Positions 16,888-26,508 are shown, numbered from the stretch's first letter. The stretch: 64,000 nucleotides of DNA from Nocardia fluminea (GCF_002846365.1 NZ_PJMW01000001.1:558001-622000), one strand, 5' to 3'. Made by a program: numbers and translations. Notes: generated from the letters alone by a model not told the origin.

Positions 16888-18336
16888 TCAACGCTTGCGT
16901 GGCGCGATGTGCACCGGCAGTCCGAGTCCGGCCATGGCCGCCTCCATGCCGATCTCGCCGAGAGTGGGGTGGGCGTGGATGGTGTCGGCCAGCTCGTCGA
17001 GCGTGGCTTCCAGCGAGATCGCCAGCGCGCCCTCGGCGATCAGATCGCTGGCGGACGGGCCGATGATGTGCACGCCGAGTACTTCCTGATGTTCCTGCCC
17101 CGCAACAATTTTGATGAACCCCTCGGTTTCGCCGAAGGTCTTGGCCCGACCCAGTGCCGCGAACGGGAACTTGGCGGTGATCACCTCGTGGCCTGCCGCG
17201 CGAGCGGCGTGCTCGGTGAGACCGACGCTCGCGATCTCCGGGTGGGTGAATGTCGCGGCCGGGATGACGGTGTAGTCGAGGTGGGCGTCGTGCCCGGCGA
17301 TCACCTCGGCCGCGGTGATGCCCTGGTGAGAGGCGACATGGGCGAGCAGGGCGCGACCGGTCACGTCGCCGATGGCGTAGACGTGCTCGACACTGGTCCG
17401 CAGCCGGTCGTCGACTTCGATGAACCCTCGCGCGTCCGTGGCGATTCCGGCTGTATCGAGTCCGAGTTCGGCGGTGTTGGGGCGGCGTCCCACACCGACG
17501 AGGACGACGTCGGCGTCGAGTTCCTGCGCCGCGGCTCCGCCGACCGAGACGCGCAGCGCGGCGTCCCCGGTGATCGCTGTGACGGTGGCGCCGGTGAGGA
17601 CGGTGATGCCACGCTTACGGAACGATCGGCCGAGCGCGTCACCGATTTCCTTGTCCTCCAACGGAACCAGGCGGTCCTGCATTTCCACGACGGTGACCTG
17701 GCTGCCGAAGGTGGCGAACAGGCTGGCCCATTCCGCGCCGACCGCGCTGCCGCCGATGATCACCAGCCGTCGCGGTACCTCGGTCAGCCCGAACGCGCCG
17801 TCGGAGGTGACGACGCCGGGCAGGCCCGCCCCGGGGATGGGCAGCTGGGCGGGCACCGAACCGGTCGCGACGATCACGTCGCGCGCGCTCACCCGGCGAA
17901 TCGCTGTTCCCGCGGGCGCGGCGTAGCGGGGGCCGCCGTCGAAGACCGGCGAGGCGCCGGCCTCGTGTACCTCCACGACGGTCGGTTCGACGAACCGGGC
18001 GTGACCCTCGATGATCGTGACGCCGTTGGCCTTCAGCAGGCCGGCGACACCGTCGGTCAGCTCTTTGACGATGCCGTCCTTGCGCTGGCGCACCGCGCCG
18101 AAGTCGTAGCGCACATTGTCGGCATGGATACCGAATTCCGCTGCGGTGGTGAGCGTTTGGTAGACCTCTGCCGAACGCAGCATCGCTTTGGTGGGGATAC
18201 AACCCCAGTTCAGGCACACCCCGCCAGGGCGCTCCTTCTCCACCACGCAGACCTTCAGGCCGCGTTGCGCGGCACGGATGGCGGCCACGTAGCCGCCCGG
18301 TCCACCACCGATCACCAACAGATCGAATTCCAGCAC
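16888..18336 (-). CDS. lpdA: Dihydrolipoyl dehydrogenase (E3)
   Basis: A 482-residue flavoprotein disulfide reductase. The FAD motif GGGPGG is at 10-15, the redox disulfide CLNWGCIPTK has Cys41 and Cys46, the NAD fold follows VVIGGSAVGAEWASLF, and the C-terminal HAHPTLGE supplies the His-Glu pair. It reoxidises the E2 lipoyl group with NAD. It is the first gene of the operon, 11 bp before E1 alpha. Start is GTG at 18336 with GAGGAG 8 nt upstream. Having its own E3 is typical of acetoin- or pyruvate-type auxiliary complexes. Confidence 0.92.
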   Translation of the reverse strand: MLEFDLLVIGGGPGGYVAAIRAAQRGLKVCVVEKERPGGVCLNWGCIPTKAMLRSAEVYQTLTTAAEFGIHADNVRYDFGAVRQRKDGIVKELTDGVAGLLKANGVTIIEGHARFVEPTVVEVHEAGASPVFDGGPRYAAPAGTAIRRVSARDVIVATGSVPAQLPIPGAGLPGVVTSDGAFGLTEVPRRLVIIGGSAVGAEWASLFATFGSQVTVVEMQDRLVPLEDKEIGDALGRSFRKRGITVLTGATVTAITGDAALRVSVGGAAAQELDADVVLVGVGRRPNTAELGLDTAGIATDARGFIEVDDRLRTSVEHVYAIGDVTGRALLAHVASHQGITAAEVIAGHDAHLDYTVIPAATFTHPEIASVGLTEHAARAAGHEVITAKFPFAALGRAKTFGETEGFIKIVAGQEHQEVLGVHIIGPSASDLIAEGALAISLEATLDELADTIHAHPTLGEIGMEAAMAGLGLPVHIAPRKR

Positions 18337-18497
18337 TCGTGGTGCTCCTCAGCTCGAACGATCAACCCGTCCACGGTCGTGGTTCGGATCATCTGTCGAG
18401 TCTCACCGTCCACAAATGCACAAACAACCAACCGACAGCCCAGACTTCGGGGCTCGAGAATGGGCGCTGCGCCCAATCGGTCGCGATGACGCGGGAC

Positions 18498-19697
18498 TCA
18501 GGCCGGGGTGCTCACACCCATCTCCAGGGCGGCCAAGGCGAGGGAGAGTTCCAGGTAGGACCGCTGACCCTCCAGCCGCCGGCCCAGCAGGGCGGAGATT
18601 CGCTGGAGCCGGTTGATCACGGTGTTGCGATGGCAGTGCAGCCGCGGCGCGGCGTTGGCCGCCGAGCAGTTCTCCTCCAGCCAGGTCGCCAGGGTGCGCA
18701 ACAAGATCTCGCGTTCCTTGACCGGCAGTTCCAGCACCGGGCCCAGGGTGCGCGCGACCATCAGCGCGGTCAGATCGGGAGAGCGCAGCAAGAGGGCTTC
18801 GGGGTAGCGCTGTTCCACCGACACCAAGCCCCGCGCTGTCGCGGGCAGGGTCTCCAAACCGAGCATCGCCAGTGCATGACCGGTATCGATCTGCGCCAAT
18901 CCCTGCACCACCGGTGACGCCGCTGCCCGGCCGCGGATCCGGCTACCCACCTGGTCCAGCACAGTGGAGCCGGCGCGCTGCTCGAGCGAGACCAGCCCCA
19001 CCATCGTCTCGACCCGGTCGTGCCAGACCGACCGAATGCCCAGGGCCGCCAACGCGGTCTCGGTGCCGATCTCCACATGGGGACGGTCGCCGCGCACCGC
19101 GACCACCAAGTACCCGCCGTGCGCGGGCAGGTTCAGCTCGCGCGCCGCACGCGCGGCGAAGGTCGTGTCGCGCGCGCTGCCGGCAAGCAGGTCCTCGATC
19201 ACGCCGTGGCGGCGCCGCTCGTCGCGACGTACCTGCTCCAGTTCGGTGCTGCGATAGGAGGTGACCAGCGACGACGACATACCGTCGATGGCCGACCACG
19301 TCTCCACCCCGATCTTGCGGACCTCACCGGGCGGGAGTTCGCCCGCCTTGTCGAGCAGCGCCTCCCACACGATCTGACCGCCCAGCCGGAACGTGCGCAA
19401 CATGACTTCCAACGGCACGCCCTGGGCCGCTCGATTGCGGCCGATAGCGGCAGCGACATCGTCGCGATCCGGGCTCGTCACGTCACCGGCGACCAGATCG
19501 AGCACCCTGGTCAGATAGCGGCAGCACGCATGGTGCAGGTCGTCCCGGCTGACCGGCGAGTAGTCCGTCCACTCCGGAATGTCGGTGAAGATTGCGGCGA
19601 TCAACTGCCTGGTCAGCGTAGGAATCTCGGTTCGGCACGCGGCCACCAGCTCCCTCGTACCCACCGGGGGAAGGGTGTGCTCGGATCTCGCGGCCAT
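18498..19697 (-). CDS. PucR/CdaR-type transcriptional regulator
   Basis: A 399-residue regulator. The N-terminal all-helical domain (about 1-160, with QGVPLEVMLRTFRLGGQIVWEALL) is followed by a GGDEF-like fold region and the C-terminal helix-turn-helix (CSAANAAPRLHCHRNTVINRLQRISALLG). HRNTV is the family's recognition-helix signature. It lies 161 bp upstream of the lpd-E1-E2 operon on the same strand, and is also divergent from the CFA-synthase-like gene. It is the best candidate for a pathway-specific activator of the dehydrogenase operon. Resembles the regulators at 1-388 and 35422-36648. Confidence 0.85.
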   Translation of the reverse strand: MAARSEHTLPPVGTRELVAACRTEIPTLTRQLIAAIFTDIPEWTDYSPVSRDDLHHACCRYLTRVLDLVAGDVTSPDRDDVAAAIGRNRAAQGVPLEVMLRTFRLGGQIVWEALLDKAGELPPGEVRKIGVETWSAIDGMSSSLVTSYRSTELEQVRRDERRRHGVIEDLLAGSARDTTFAARAARELNLPAHGGYLVVAVRGDRPHVEIGTETALAALGIRSVWHDRVETMVGLVSLEQRAGSTVLDQVGSRIRGRAAASPVVQGLAQIDTGHALAMLGLETLPATARGLVSVEQRYPEALLLRSPDLTALMVARTLGPVLELPVKEREILLRTLATWLEENCSAANAAPRLHCHRNTVINRLQRISALLGRRLEGQRSYLELSLALAALEMGVSTPA

Positions 19698-19804
19698 AGC
19701 GCTAGACGCTACGCCCGCCCCCGCCTACCACTGATCCGCGTCTTCACCTGGATGGCACCGCGTCGTTGCCACGGCGGCGGCGCATCGCGGGCCATAGTGG
19801 TCGG

Positions 19805-21088
19805 ATGGGTAACCAGTCGACGATCGCTACCGCGTTCCGGCCTCTGTTGCGAGCCACGTTGGGTCCCCGCCCCGCGGTGGGGTTCGAGTTCTGGGACGGC
19901 AGCACGATCCAACCCGAGGGCGCGAGTCCCGGCACGATGCGCGTGCGATCCGAGGACGCGCTGCGTCACCTGGTCTGGGCGCCGGGTGAACTCGGTTTGG
20001 CGCGCGCTTACGTGTCCGGCGCGGTGGATCTCGACGGCGATATCTTCACGATGCTGCGAGCGCTCCAGTCGACCGCGCCCAACGACGCCCGACTGGGTCT
20101 CGGTGCGACGTGGCAGGCCGTCGGCGCGGCGCGTCAACTCGGGGCGCTCGGTCGCCGGCCGGAGCTGCCGCCGGAGGAGGCCCGCCCGCAGCGCGGGCCC
20201 TTGCACACCAAGCGACGCGACGCGGCGGCGATCAGCCATCACTACGACGTCAGCAACGACTTCTACCGGCTGGTGCTCGGACCGAGCATGACCTACTCCT
20301 GTGCGCGTTTCGTGCCGGATGACGACGGCTCGCTCGAGGCGGCCCAGCGGGCCAAGCACGACCTGATCTGCCGCAAACTGGGCCTGGCCGAGCAGCCGGG
20401 AATGCGGCTGCTCGACGTGGGCTGTGGCTGGGGGTCCATGGCCATCCACGCGGCGTCGACCTATGGCGCGCGCGTCGTCGGCGTCACCATCAGCAACGCT
20501 CAGGTCGAGCTCGCCCGGAAACGAGTCGCCGAGGCGGGGCTTTCCGACAGCGTCGAGATCAGGCTGTCCGACTATCGGGATCTGCGCGGCGAGGAGTTCG
20601 ATGCCATCTCCTCGATCGGCATGTTCGAACACGTCGGATCCGGACGCGCCGCCGAGTATTTCGACACCCTGCGCGCGCTGCTGCACCCGCGCGGACGGCT
20701 GCTCAACCACGCCATCTCCTCGCCGGGCGGCTCCGTCATGCGCAATCGGTCCTTCATCGGGCGCTATGTCTTCCCGGACGGCGAACTCGTCGACGTGGGC
20801 GAAGTCGTGCTGGCCATGCAACGCGCCGGATTCGAGGTCCGTGACGTCGAGGCCCTGCGCGAGCACTACGCGCGCACCCTGCGTCAGTGGGTGGCGAATC
20901 TGGAAAGTGCTTGGGAACAGGCGGTTTCACTCGTCGGCGACGGGCGGGCGCGGATCTGGCGGCTGTATATGGCCGCCTCCGCGCTGGGCTTCGAGGACGG
21001 TGGCCTCGGAATTCACCAGGTGCTCGGCGTGGTGCCCGAAGCGACGGGGTTCGCGGATATGCCCGCCACCCGCCGCGACTGGGGATAG
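19805..21088 (+). CDS. Cyclopropane-fatty-acyl-phospholipid synthase family methyltransferase
   Basis: A 427-residue SAM-dependent lipid methyltransferase. The N-terminal lipid-binding part carries HHYDVSNDFYRLVLGPSMTYSCARF, characteristic of the CFA/mycolic-acid methyltransferase superfamily. The SAM motif is LLDVGCGWGSMAIHAA and motif post-I includes GVTISNAQVELARKR. The GxSIGMFEHV-type segment (ISSIGMFEHVG) is present. CFA synthases add methylene to membrane fatty acids; the long N-terminal domain fits CFA synthase/UfaA1-like proteins better than the ~290-residue mycolic-acid cyclopropane synthases. Start taken at ATG 19805; a longer frame from 19766 is low in coding character. Confidence 0.87.
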   Translation: MGNQSTIATAFRPLLRATLGPRPAVGFEFWDGSTIQPEGASPGTMRVRSEDALRHLVWAPGELGLARAYVSGAVDLDGDIFTMLRALQSTAPNDARLGLGATWQAVGAARQLGALGRRPELPPEEARPQRGPLHTKRRDAAAISHHYDVSNDFYRLVLGPSMTYSCARFVPDDDGSLEAAQRAKHDLICRKLGLAEQPGMRLLDVGCGWGSMAIHAASTYGARVVGVTISNAQVELARKRVAEAGLSDSVEIRLSDYRDLRGEEFDAISSIGMFEHVGSGRAAEYFDTLRALLHPRGRLLNHAISSPGGSVMRNRSFIGRYVFPDGELVDVGEVVLAMQRAGFEVRDVEALREHYARTLRQWVANLESAWEQAVSLVGDGRARIWRLYMAASALGFEDGGLGIHQVLGVVPEATGFADMPATRRDWG

Positions 21089-21160
21089 TCCAGCCGGGCA
21101 CGGTTCGCACAGCGATCGCAACCTCGGTATAGTGAATCATTTCTGCATCGAATAGAGCGG

Positions 21161-22651
21161 ATGATGAGCATGCGGTGTGTGATTTTCGGCGCGACCGGCT
21201 ACATCGGTGGACGTTTGGTGCCCGAGCTGATCCAGGCCGGCCATCAGGTGCGGGTGGTGGCCCGGACCCCGGAGAAATTGGCGGAGGTCCCGTGGCGGGA
21301 GCAGGTCGAGATCGTCCGTGGCGATGTGACCGACGCCGACCGGGTGCGCGCCGCCGTCGCCGGGCAGGAGGTCGTCTATTACCTGGTGCACTCGTTGGCC
21401 CGCGACGACTTCTCCGACATCGACCGGGAGGCCGCGCGGCTCGTCGCGGACGCGTCGAACTCGGCCGGCGTCAGCCGCATCGTCTACCTCGGCGGCATCA
21501 TCCCCGAACACGCGACACTGTCGCGCCACCTCGCCTCCCGCGCCGAGGTCGGCGAGATTCTGCGCGCATCCGGTGTCCCCACGGCGGAACTGCGCGCCGC
21601 GGTGATCATCGGGTCCGGTTCGGCCAGTTTCGAGATGCTGCGATATCTGTCCGAACGTCTGCCCGCGATGATCACCCCGCGATGGGTGCACAACCGGATC
21701 CAGCCCATCGCCGTACGAGACGTCCTCTACTACCTCGTGCACGCGGCGGCGTTGCCCGCCGACGTCAACCGCGCGTTCGATATCGGCGGGCCCGATGTCA
21801 TGACCTACTTGACCATGATGCGCGAATACGCCGTCGTCGCCGGGCTGACTCGTCGCGTGGTGCTCCCGGTGCCGGTGCTCACGCCGTGGCTGTCGGCGCA
21901 GTGGGTCAACCTCGTCACCCCCGTGCCGCGCGCACTGGCCGTACCGCTGATCGAGTCTCTCGTTCACGAAGTCGTGTGCGGCGAACACGACATCGCCTCC
22001 TACATTCCCGATCCCGCCGAAGGTCTCACCCACTACGCGCGTGCCGTGGAATTGGCGCTGACTCGAATCCGCCACGCCGACGTGCCCACCCGCTGGTCCG
22101 ATGCCAGTACGTTCGGCGCGCCCTCGGATCCACTGCCCACCGACCCCGCGTGGTCGGGCGGCTCGCTCTACGAAGACCTGCGTGAACAGCACACCGACGC
22201 CGATCCCGAAACCGTCTGGGCGGTGATCGAAGCCATCGGTGGCGAGAACGGCTGGTACTCGTTCCCTCTCGCCTGGTCGCTGCGCGGCTGGATCGACCGT
22301 GTCTCCGGCGGGGTCGGGTTGCGCCGGGGCCGTAAGAACCCCCGCCGCCTGCACTCGGGTGAGGCCTTGGACTGGTGGCGCGTCGAATACATCGACCGGC
22401 CCCATCTCCTGCGCCTCCGCGCCGAGATGCAGCTCCCGGGACTCGCGTGGCTCGAACTGGGTGTCGAACCCGACCCGGACGGCGGCTCCCGCTATCGGCA
22501 GCGCGCCATCTTCCAGCCACGCGGTCTTGCCGGGCACCTGTACTGGAAGGCGATCACGCCGTTCCACAACGCCGTGTTCGGCGGCATGGTCCGCAATATC
22601 ACCGGGACCGCCGAACACGCTCCCGCCGACGGCGCGGTGTCGTCCGGCTGA
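21161..22651 (+). CDS. NAD(P)-binding SDR-type protein with DUF2867 C-terminal domain
   Basis: A 496-residue two-domain protein. Residues 1-300 are an atypical (NmrA/NAD-epimerase-like) Rossmann domain with FGATGYIGGRL and YYLVHSL. Residues about 335-490 match the DUF2867 type (WSLRGWIDRVSGGVGLRRGRK, LPGLAWLELGV, RAIFQPRGLAGHLYWKAITPFHNAVFGGM). Such fusions are common in actinobacteria and have no settled biochemical function. It lies tail-to-tail with crtB, ending 4 bp from the crtB stop. Role in carotenoid or lipid metabolism would be guesswork. Confidence 0.82.
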   Translation: MMSMRCVIFGATGYIGGRLVPELIQAGHQVRVVARTPEKLAEVPWREQVEIVRGDVTDADRVRAAVAGQEVVYYLVHSLARDDFSDIDREAARLVADASNSAGVSRIVYLGGIIPEHATLSRHLASRAEVGEILRASGVPTAELRAAVIIGSGSASFEMLRYLSERLPAMITPRWVHNRIQPIAVRDVLYYLVHAAALPADVNRAFDIGGPDVMTYLTMMREYAVVAGLTRRVVLPVPVLTPWLSAQWVNLVTPVPRALAVPLIESLVHEVVCGEHDIASYIPDPAEGLTHYARAVELALTRIRHADVPTRWSDASTFGAPSDPLPTDPAWSGGSLYEDLREQHTDADPETVWAVIEAIGGENGWYSFPLAWSLRGWIDRVSGGVGLRRGRKNPRRLHSGEALDWWRVEYIDRPHLLRLRAEMQLPGLAWLELGVEPDPDGGSRYRQRAIFQPRGLAGHLYWKAITPFHNAVFGGMVRNITGTAEHAPADGAVSSG

Positions 22652-22655
22652 CGGA

Positions 22656-23618
22656 TCAGCCCGCGGTTTTCGTCAGTGCGCGTGCGCGACTGCCTCGCCG
22701 CGCCCACAACGCGCGAGCCAGCGCCGAACTCGCGACACGGGTGCGGCGGGCGTTGCTCACGGTGGCGCGTGCGGTGAACACCGCGAACTCGCTCTCCTCG
22801 ATGCGGTCGAGAATCTCCGAGTACAGCACCGCCGCGGTGGCCACGCAGGGCCGCGACACGGGGTGCAGCTGCGCTATTCCGCTCTCGGCGTAGCGATACC
22901 ACTCGCGGGCGATCGCGTGCTGCGCGGCGAGCGCGGATCGGACCTTGGCGTCGGTGCGTCGACGAGAACGGCACCACTGCAACCTGGTGCGGTCCACGTC
23001 GTGTGCCGCCAGCTCGTCGGCCGGTAGATACACCCGGCCGCGGTCGAGATCCTCGGCGATGTCACGCAAAAAGTTGGTGAGCTGGAACGCCTTTCCCAGC
23101 GCCGCCGCGTACGGGGCGGCATCGGCGCGATCCCCGACGGTGCCCAGCACCGGCAGCACTTGCAGGCCGATCACGTCCGCCGAACCGCGCACATACCGGT
23201 CGAGCGCGGCCCGGTCGGGGTAGTCGGTGACGGTCAGATCCATGCGCATCGAGTCGAGGAATTCGTCGAACAGGACGTGGTCGATCTCGTATCTGGCAGC
23301 GGTATCGGCCAGTGCGGCGAAAATCGGGTCCTCGACCGGGCCACCGGACAGGCACTCGTGCAGGTCCTTCGTCACCGCGTCCAGTCGCTCCGCCGGAGTA
23401 CCCGCCGGGTCGTCGATCAGCGGTTCGTCGACGATGTCGTCCGCCCACCGGGCGAAGCCGTAGAGAGCGTGGATCGCGGGTCGCTGGGCGGGTGCGAGCA
23501 GCCGGGTGGCGAGGAAGAACGTGCGGCCATGGCGCGCGTTGAGTTCCCGGCAGCGCTGGTACGCCTCGCGCAATCGGGCATCGCGGATACCGGCCGCGTC
23601 GAGTTCGGTACGAATCAT
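22656..23618 (-). CDS. crtB: Phytoene synthase
   Basis: A 320-residue trans-isoprenyl diphosphate synthase (head-to-head class). First Asp-rich motif is in YGFARWADDIVDEP, the second in NFLRDIAEDLDRGRVYLPADEL. It condenses two geranylgeranyl diphosphates into phytoene. The start overlaps the crtI stop by 4 bp, so the genes are coupled in the order crtE-crtI-crtB. Squalene synthase is unlikely given the crtI/crtE neighbours. Confidence 0.93.
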   Translation of the reverse strand: MIRTELDAAGIRDARLREAYQRCRELNARHGRTFFLATRLLAPAQRPAIHALYGFARWADDIVDEPLIDDPAGTPAERLDAVTKDLHECLSGGPVEDPIFAALADTAARYEIDHVLFDEFLDSMRMDLTVTDYPDRAALDRYVRGSADVIGLQVLPVLGTVGDRADAAPYAAALGKAFQLTNFLRDIAEDLDRGRVYLPADELAAHDVDRTRLQWCRSRRRTDAKVRSALAAQHAIAREWYRYAESGIAQLHPVSRPCVATAAVLYSEILDRIEESEFAVFTARATVSNARRTRVASSALARALWARRGSRARALTKTAG

Positions 23619-25141
23619 CGTCGATCGCCTCCGATCGAGGTCGAGGTCGAGGTCCGTGACGCGGGCACCGTGCCGGTGACGCGGTCGGCGGCGAGGCGAC
23701 CCGACAGCAAGGCCGTCGGCACACCGACGCCGGGTACGGTGCCGCAGCCTGCCAGCACCGCGTTGCCGGCACCGCGTGGCAGGTTCGCGGGACGGAAGGG
23801 GCCGGTTTGGGCGAAGGTGTGCGCCAGCGAGAACGGGGTTCCGGCCAGCAGACCCTGCCGCTGCCAGTCGGCGGGCGTGTCCAGATGCACGACCCGGGCG
23901 TCGCTGACGAAACCCGGGACCAGCCGCTTCTCGACGATCGCGGCGAGCTCCTCACCGTAGGCGGTGGCGCGCCCGTCCCAGTTGAGGTCTCCGCTGCGGT
24001 AGAGGTTGGGCACCGGGGCGAGAACGGTGAACAGATCACGGCCGGGCGGGGCGAGGGCGGGGTCGGTCGCGGTCGGGCGGGTCACCAGCAACGACGGGTC
24101 GCTCATCAGTTTTCCGGCACCGATCAGTTCGTCGAAGGTCTGCTCCCACGCGGCACCGAAGACGAGGTTGTGATGGGCGGTCGGCACCGATTCGGGGACA
24201 CCCACGTGCATCACGACGGCCGACGGCGCGGGTTGCCAACTGGTGGGGCGACGCGGGACGCGGTCGAGCAGCTCGTAGGCGGTGGGCAGTTCGGTCGCCA
24301 GCACCACGGCGTCGCAGGGGATTCGATGGCCACGCTCGGTGAGCACCGCGGTGATCCGGGATCCGCGCCGCTCCAGCTCGTCGACCGTCTCGCCGTAGCG
24401 GAACGTCACACCGGCATCGACAGCGGCAGCGGCCAGCGCGTCGGGTAGCGCGCGCATGCCGCCGCGCGGGAAGTAGACCCCGCCCACGGTGTCCATATAG
24501 GAGATCACCGCGTACAGCGCCAGTGCGCGTTGTGGCGAGACGCCCGCGTAGAGCGATTGGAAGGTGAAGACGCGACGCAGCCGTTCGTCGTTCAGGAACG
24601 ATCCGATCGCCCTGTCGAGGCGCCGGAAGCCGCCCAGTGCGATCAACCGCGCGAACGCCGGCGTCAGCAGTCCGAGCGGAGAGTCGGTGTTCGCCGCGAT
24701 GAACCGATCGAATTCGACCTGGTACAGCTCGCTCAACCACGCGCGCAGCCGGCGATATCCCTCGACCTCCTTCGGTCCGGCGAAGGCCAGGACCGATTCC
24801 TCCATGGCCGCCGCGTCGCTGTGGATGTCGAGCCCGGTGCCGTCGGCGAAGTGCGCGCGGTAGGCGGGGGCGACGGGCAACAACTCCAGGCGGGACTCGA
24901 GGCTGTCACCGACGGCGGCGAGGGTGTCGGCGACGATGTCGGGCATGGTGAGCACCGACGGTCCGGTGTCGAGCAGGTAGCCGTCGACATCGCGCCGTCC
25001 GGCCCGGCCGCCGGGGAGCGGATCGCGCTCCACCACGGTGACGGTGCGTCCGCGTCCGGCCAGGTGCAGGGCGGCGGCCAAGCCTGCCAGACCGGCTCCG
25101 ACGACGACCACCTCATCGGTTGTTCCCGAGATCGTTCGCAT
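23615..25141 (-). CDS. crtI: Phytoene desaturase
   Basis: A 508-residue CrtI-type FAD-dependent desaturase. The N-terminal dinucleotide motif is VVGAGLAGLAAALHLAGRG with the following PGGRAG and GYLLDTGPSVLTMPD segments. The C-terminal signature GTVPGVGVPTALLSGRLAADRV is diagnostic of the family. It inserts double bonds into phytoene to give neurosporene, lycopene or a more desaturated product; the number of steps cannot be read. ATG at 25141 follows a GGAAG. It overlaps crtB downstream and follows crtE by about 34 bp. Confidence 0.93.
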   Translation of the reverse strand: MRTISGTTDEVVVVGAGLAGLAAALHLAGRGRTVTVVERDPLPGGRAGRRDVDGYLLDTGPSVLTMPDIVADTLAAVGDSLESRLELLPVAPAYRAHFADGTGLDIHSDAAAMEESVLAFAGPKEVEGYRRLRAWLSELYQVEFDRFIAANTDSPLGLLTPAFARLIALGGFRRLDRAIGSFLNDERLRRVFTFQSLYAGVSPQRALALYAVISYMDTVGGVYFPRGGMRALPDALAAAAVDAGVTFRYGETVDELERRGSRITAVLTERGHRIPCDAVVLATELPTAYELLDRVPRRPTSWQPAPSAVVMHVGVPESVPTAHHNLVFGAAWEQTFDELIGAGKLMSDPSLLVTRPTATDPALAPPGRDLFTVLAPVPNLYRSGDLNWDGRATAYGEELAAIVEKRLVPGFVSDARVVHLDTPADWQRQGLLAGTPFSLAHTFAQTGPFRPANLPRGAGNAVLAGCGTVPGVGVPTALLSGRLAADRVTGTVPASRTSTSTSIGGDRR

Positions 25142-25175
25142 TACTTCCTTTCAGAGGGAGTGGCGGGTGCGCCGG

Positions 25176-26294
25176 TCAGTGCGAGCGGTGTGTGCACAAC
25201 AGCGACATCCGGTGCAGCGCATCGGCCACCGATGGTTCGAGGTCGGTGACCTCGAGGAGCCGTCGCGCGTGCTCGACGCGCTCGCCGATCATCTGCTCGG
25301 CACGCCGGCGGGCGCCGCTGTCGGTGATCACGGCCTGCGCGAGCGCGACGCCCTGCTCGTCGATGAACTCCGCCCGCCAGAGATCACGGAGCCTGCCGCG
25401 ATCCGACGGTTCGGCGAGCTGATCGGCCAGCGCGATCACAGTGGTCGCCTTCCGTTCCCGGATATCGTCTCCGGTGGGCTTTCCGGTGGTCGAGGGGTCG
25501 CCGAAGACGCCGAGCAGGTCGTCGCGCAGCTGGAACGCTTCGCCGATCGCGTCGCCGTATTCACCGAGAACGCGCAGCACCGTCTCGTCGCAGCCCGCCA
25601 TCGCCGCACCCAATTCGAGCGGGCGGCGCACGGTGTAGTTGCCGGACTTGCGCCGCGCGATGTCCATCACCGCACCCACGCTCGGCAGCCGGTTCGCGTC
25701 GTTGGTCAGATCCGCGAGCTGACCGACCGCCAGCTCGCTGCGCATCGCGTCGTAGCGCGGCCACGCCCGATCCAGCGCGGCGGCGGGCAGGCCACTCTCG
25801 CGCACCATGCGCTCGGCCCACACCAGGAACAGATCGGCCAGGAGGATCGCCGCCGACTCGCCGAACCGGGCCGAGGAGCCCGACAACCCCTGCTCGCGGT
25901 GCCAGGCTGCCAGGCGAAGATGCGCCGACTGCTGTCCTCGCCGGACCGCCGACTCGTCCATCACGTCGTCTTGCACCAGGGCGAACGCGTGCAGCAGCTC
26001 CGCGCCGGCGGCCGCCCGCAGCGCGGCCTCGGATTCCCCGGCGCCCCCGCACAACCAGCCGAGATAGACGAACACGGACCGAACGCACTTGCCGCCCGAC
26101 GCGAAGTCGATCATCAACCGGCCCGGCAGCGAGAATCCCGCCGGGTCGAGTTCCTCCGCGCAGCGCGCGCGGACGAACTCGTCGACATGGTCGCGTACCG
26201 AGCTCTGAGTACGCGCGAGCCAGCTGGCGAACCGCACGGAAGTGGTCTCGGGTTCGCAGGGTCGAAGCGCGATTGCTACTCGTTCGGCATCCAC
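25176..26294 (-). CDS. crtE: Polyprenyl (geranylgeranyl) diphosphate synthase
   Basis: A 372-residue head-to-tail prenyl synthase. The first Asp-rich motif is DDVMD (in LVQDDVMDESAVRRG) and the second is in FQLRDDLLGVFGD. Position at the head of the crt operon indicates it makes geranylgeranyl diphosphate for crtB. I chose the GTG at 26294 over upstream starts because residues before it are non-conserved low-complexity sequence. Tandem 10-bp repeats lie 32-52 bp upstream of this start. Confidence 0.9.
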   Translation of the reverse strand: MDAERVAIALRPCEPETTSVRFASWLARTQSSVRDHVDEFVRARCAEELDPAGFSLPGRLMIDFASGGKCVRSVFVYLGWLCGGAGESEAALRAAAGAELLHAFALVQDDVMDESAVRRGQQSAHLRLAAWHREQGLSGSSARFGESAAILLADLFLVWAERMVRESGLPAAALDRAWPRYDAMRSELAVGQLADLTNDANRLPSVGAVMDIARRKSGNYTVRRPLELGAAMAGCDETVLRVLGEYGDAIGEAFQLRDDLLGVFGDPSTTGKPTGDDIRERKATTVIALADQLAEPSDRGRLRDLWRAEFIDEQGVALAQAVITDSGARRRAEQMIGERVEHARRLLEVTDLEPSVADALHRMSLLCTHRSH

Positions 26295-26325
26295 TCTTCG
26301 ATTGTGACACCGATCGGGCAAAAAT

Positions 26326-26346
26326 GCATCGTTTGCGCATCGTTTG
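26326..26346. promoter_or_regulatory. Tandem 10-bp direct repeat upstream of crtE, candidate operator
   Basis: GCATCGTTTG occurs at 26326-26335 and again at 26337-26346, an 11-bp period that is close to one helical turn. It lies in the 214-bp gap between crtE and the divergent TetR gene. Direct repeats at helical spacing are typical of sites for MerR/LitR-like or activator proteins; which protein binds is unknown. Confidence 0.5.
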
Positions 26347-26508
26347 ATGCGCCTGAGCGTCCTGGCCGGTGCGCGAGCCACCCACCACGACCGTGGCCGA
26401 CCATCATCGAGCTGCCCGGATTTCGGGCGCCATCCCATTTCGGGCTGTCGTGGCCGCAACTAGACTTGCCGACGCCGACCTTCCGATCGGCCCGGGGAGG
26501 AGGGTTCG

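Noticed and set aside
16825..18489. 554-codon plus-strand frame across the lpd gene
   Set aside because: Antisense to a dihydrolipoyl dehydrogenase with intact catalytic motifs; the translation has the usual shadow composition.
21137..22618. 493-codon minus-strand frame opposite the SDR-DUF2867 gene
   Set aside because: Mirror frame of a protein with clear Rossmann and DUF2867 segments; no motifs of its own.
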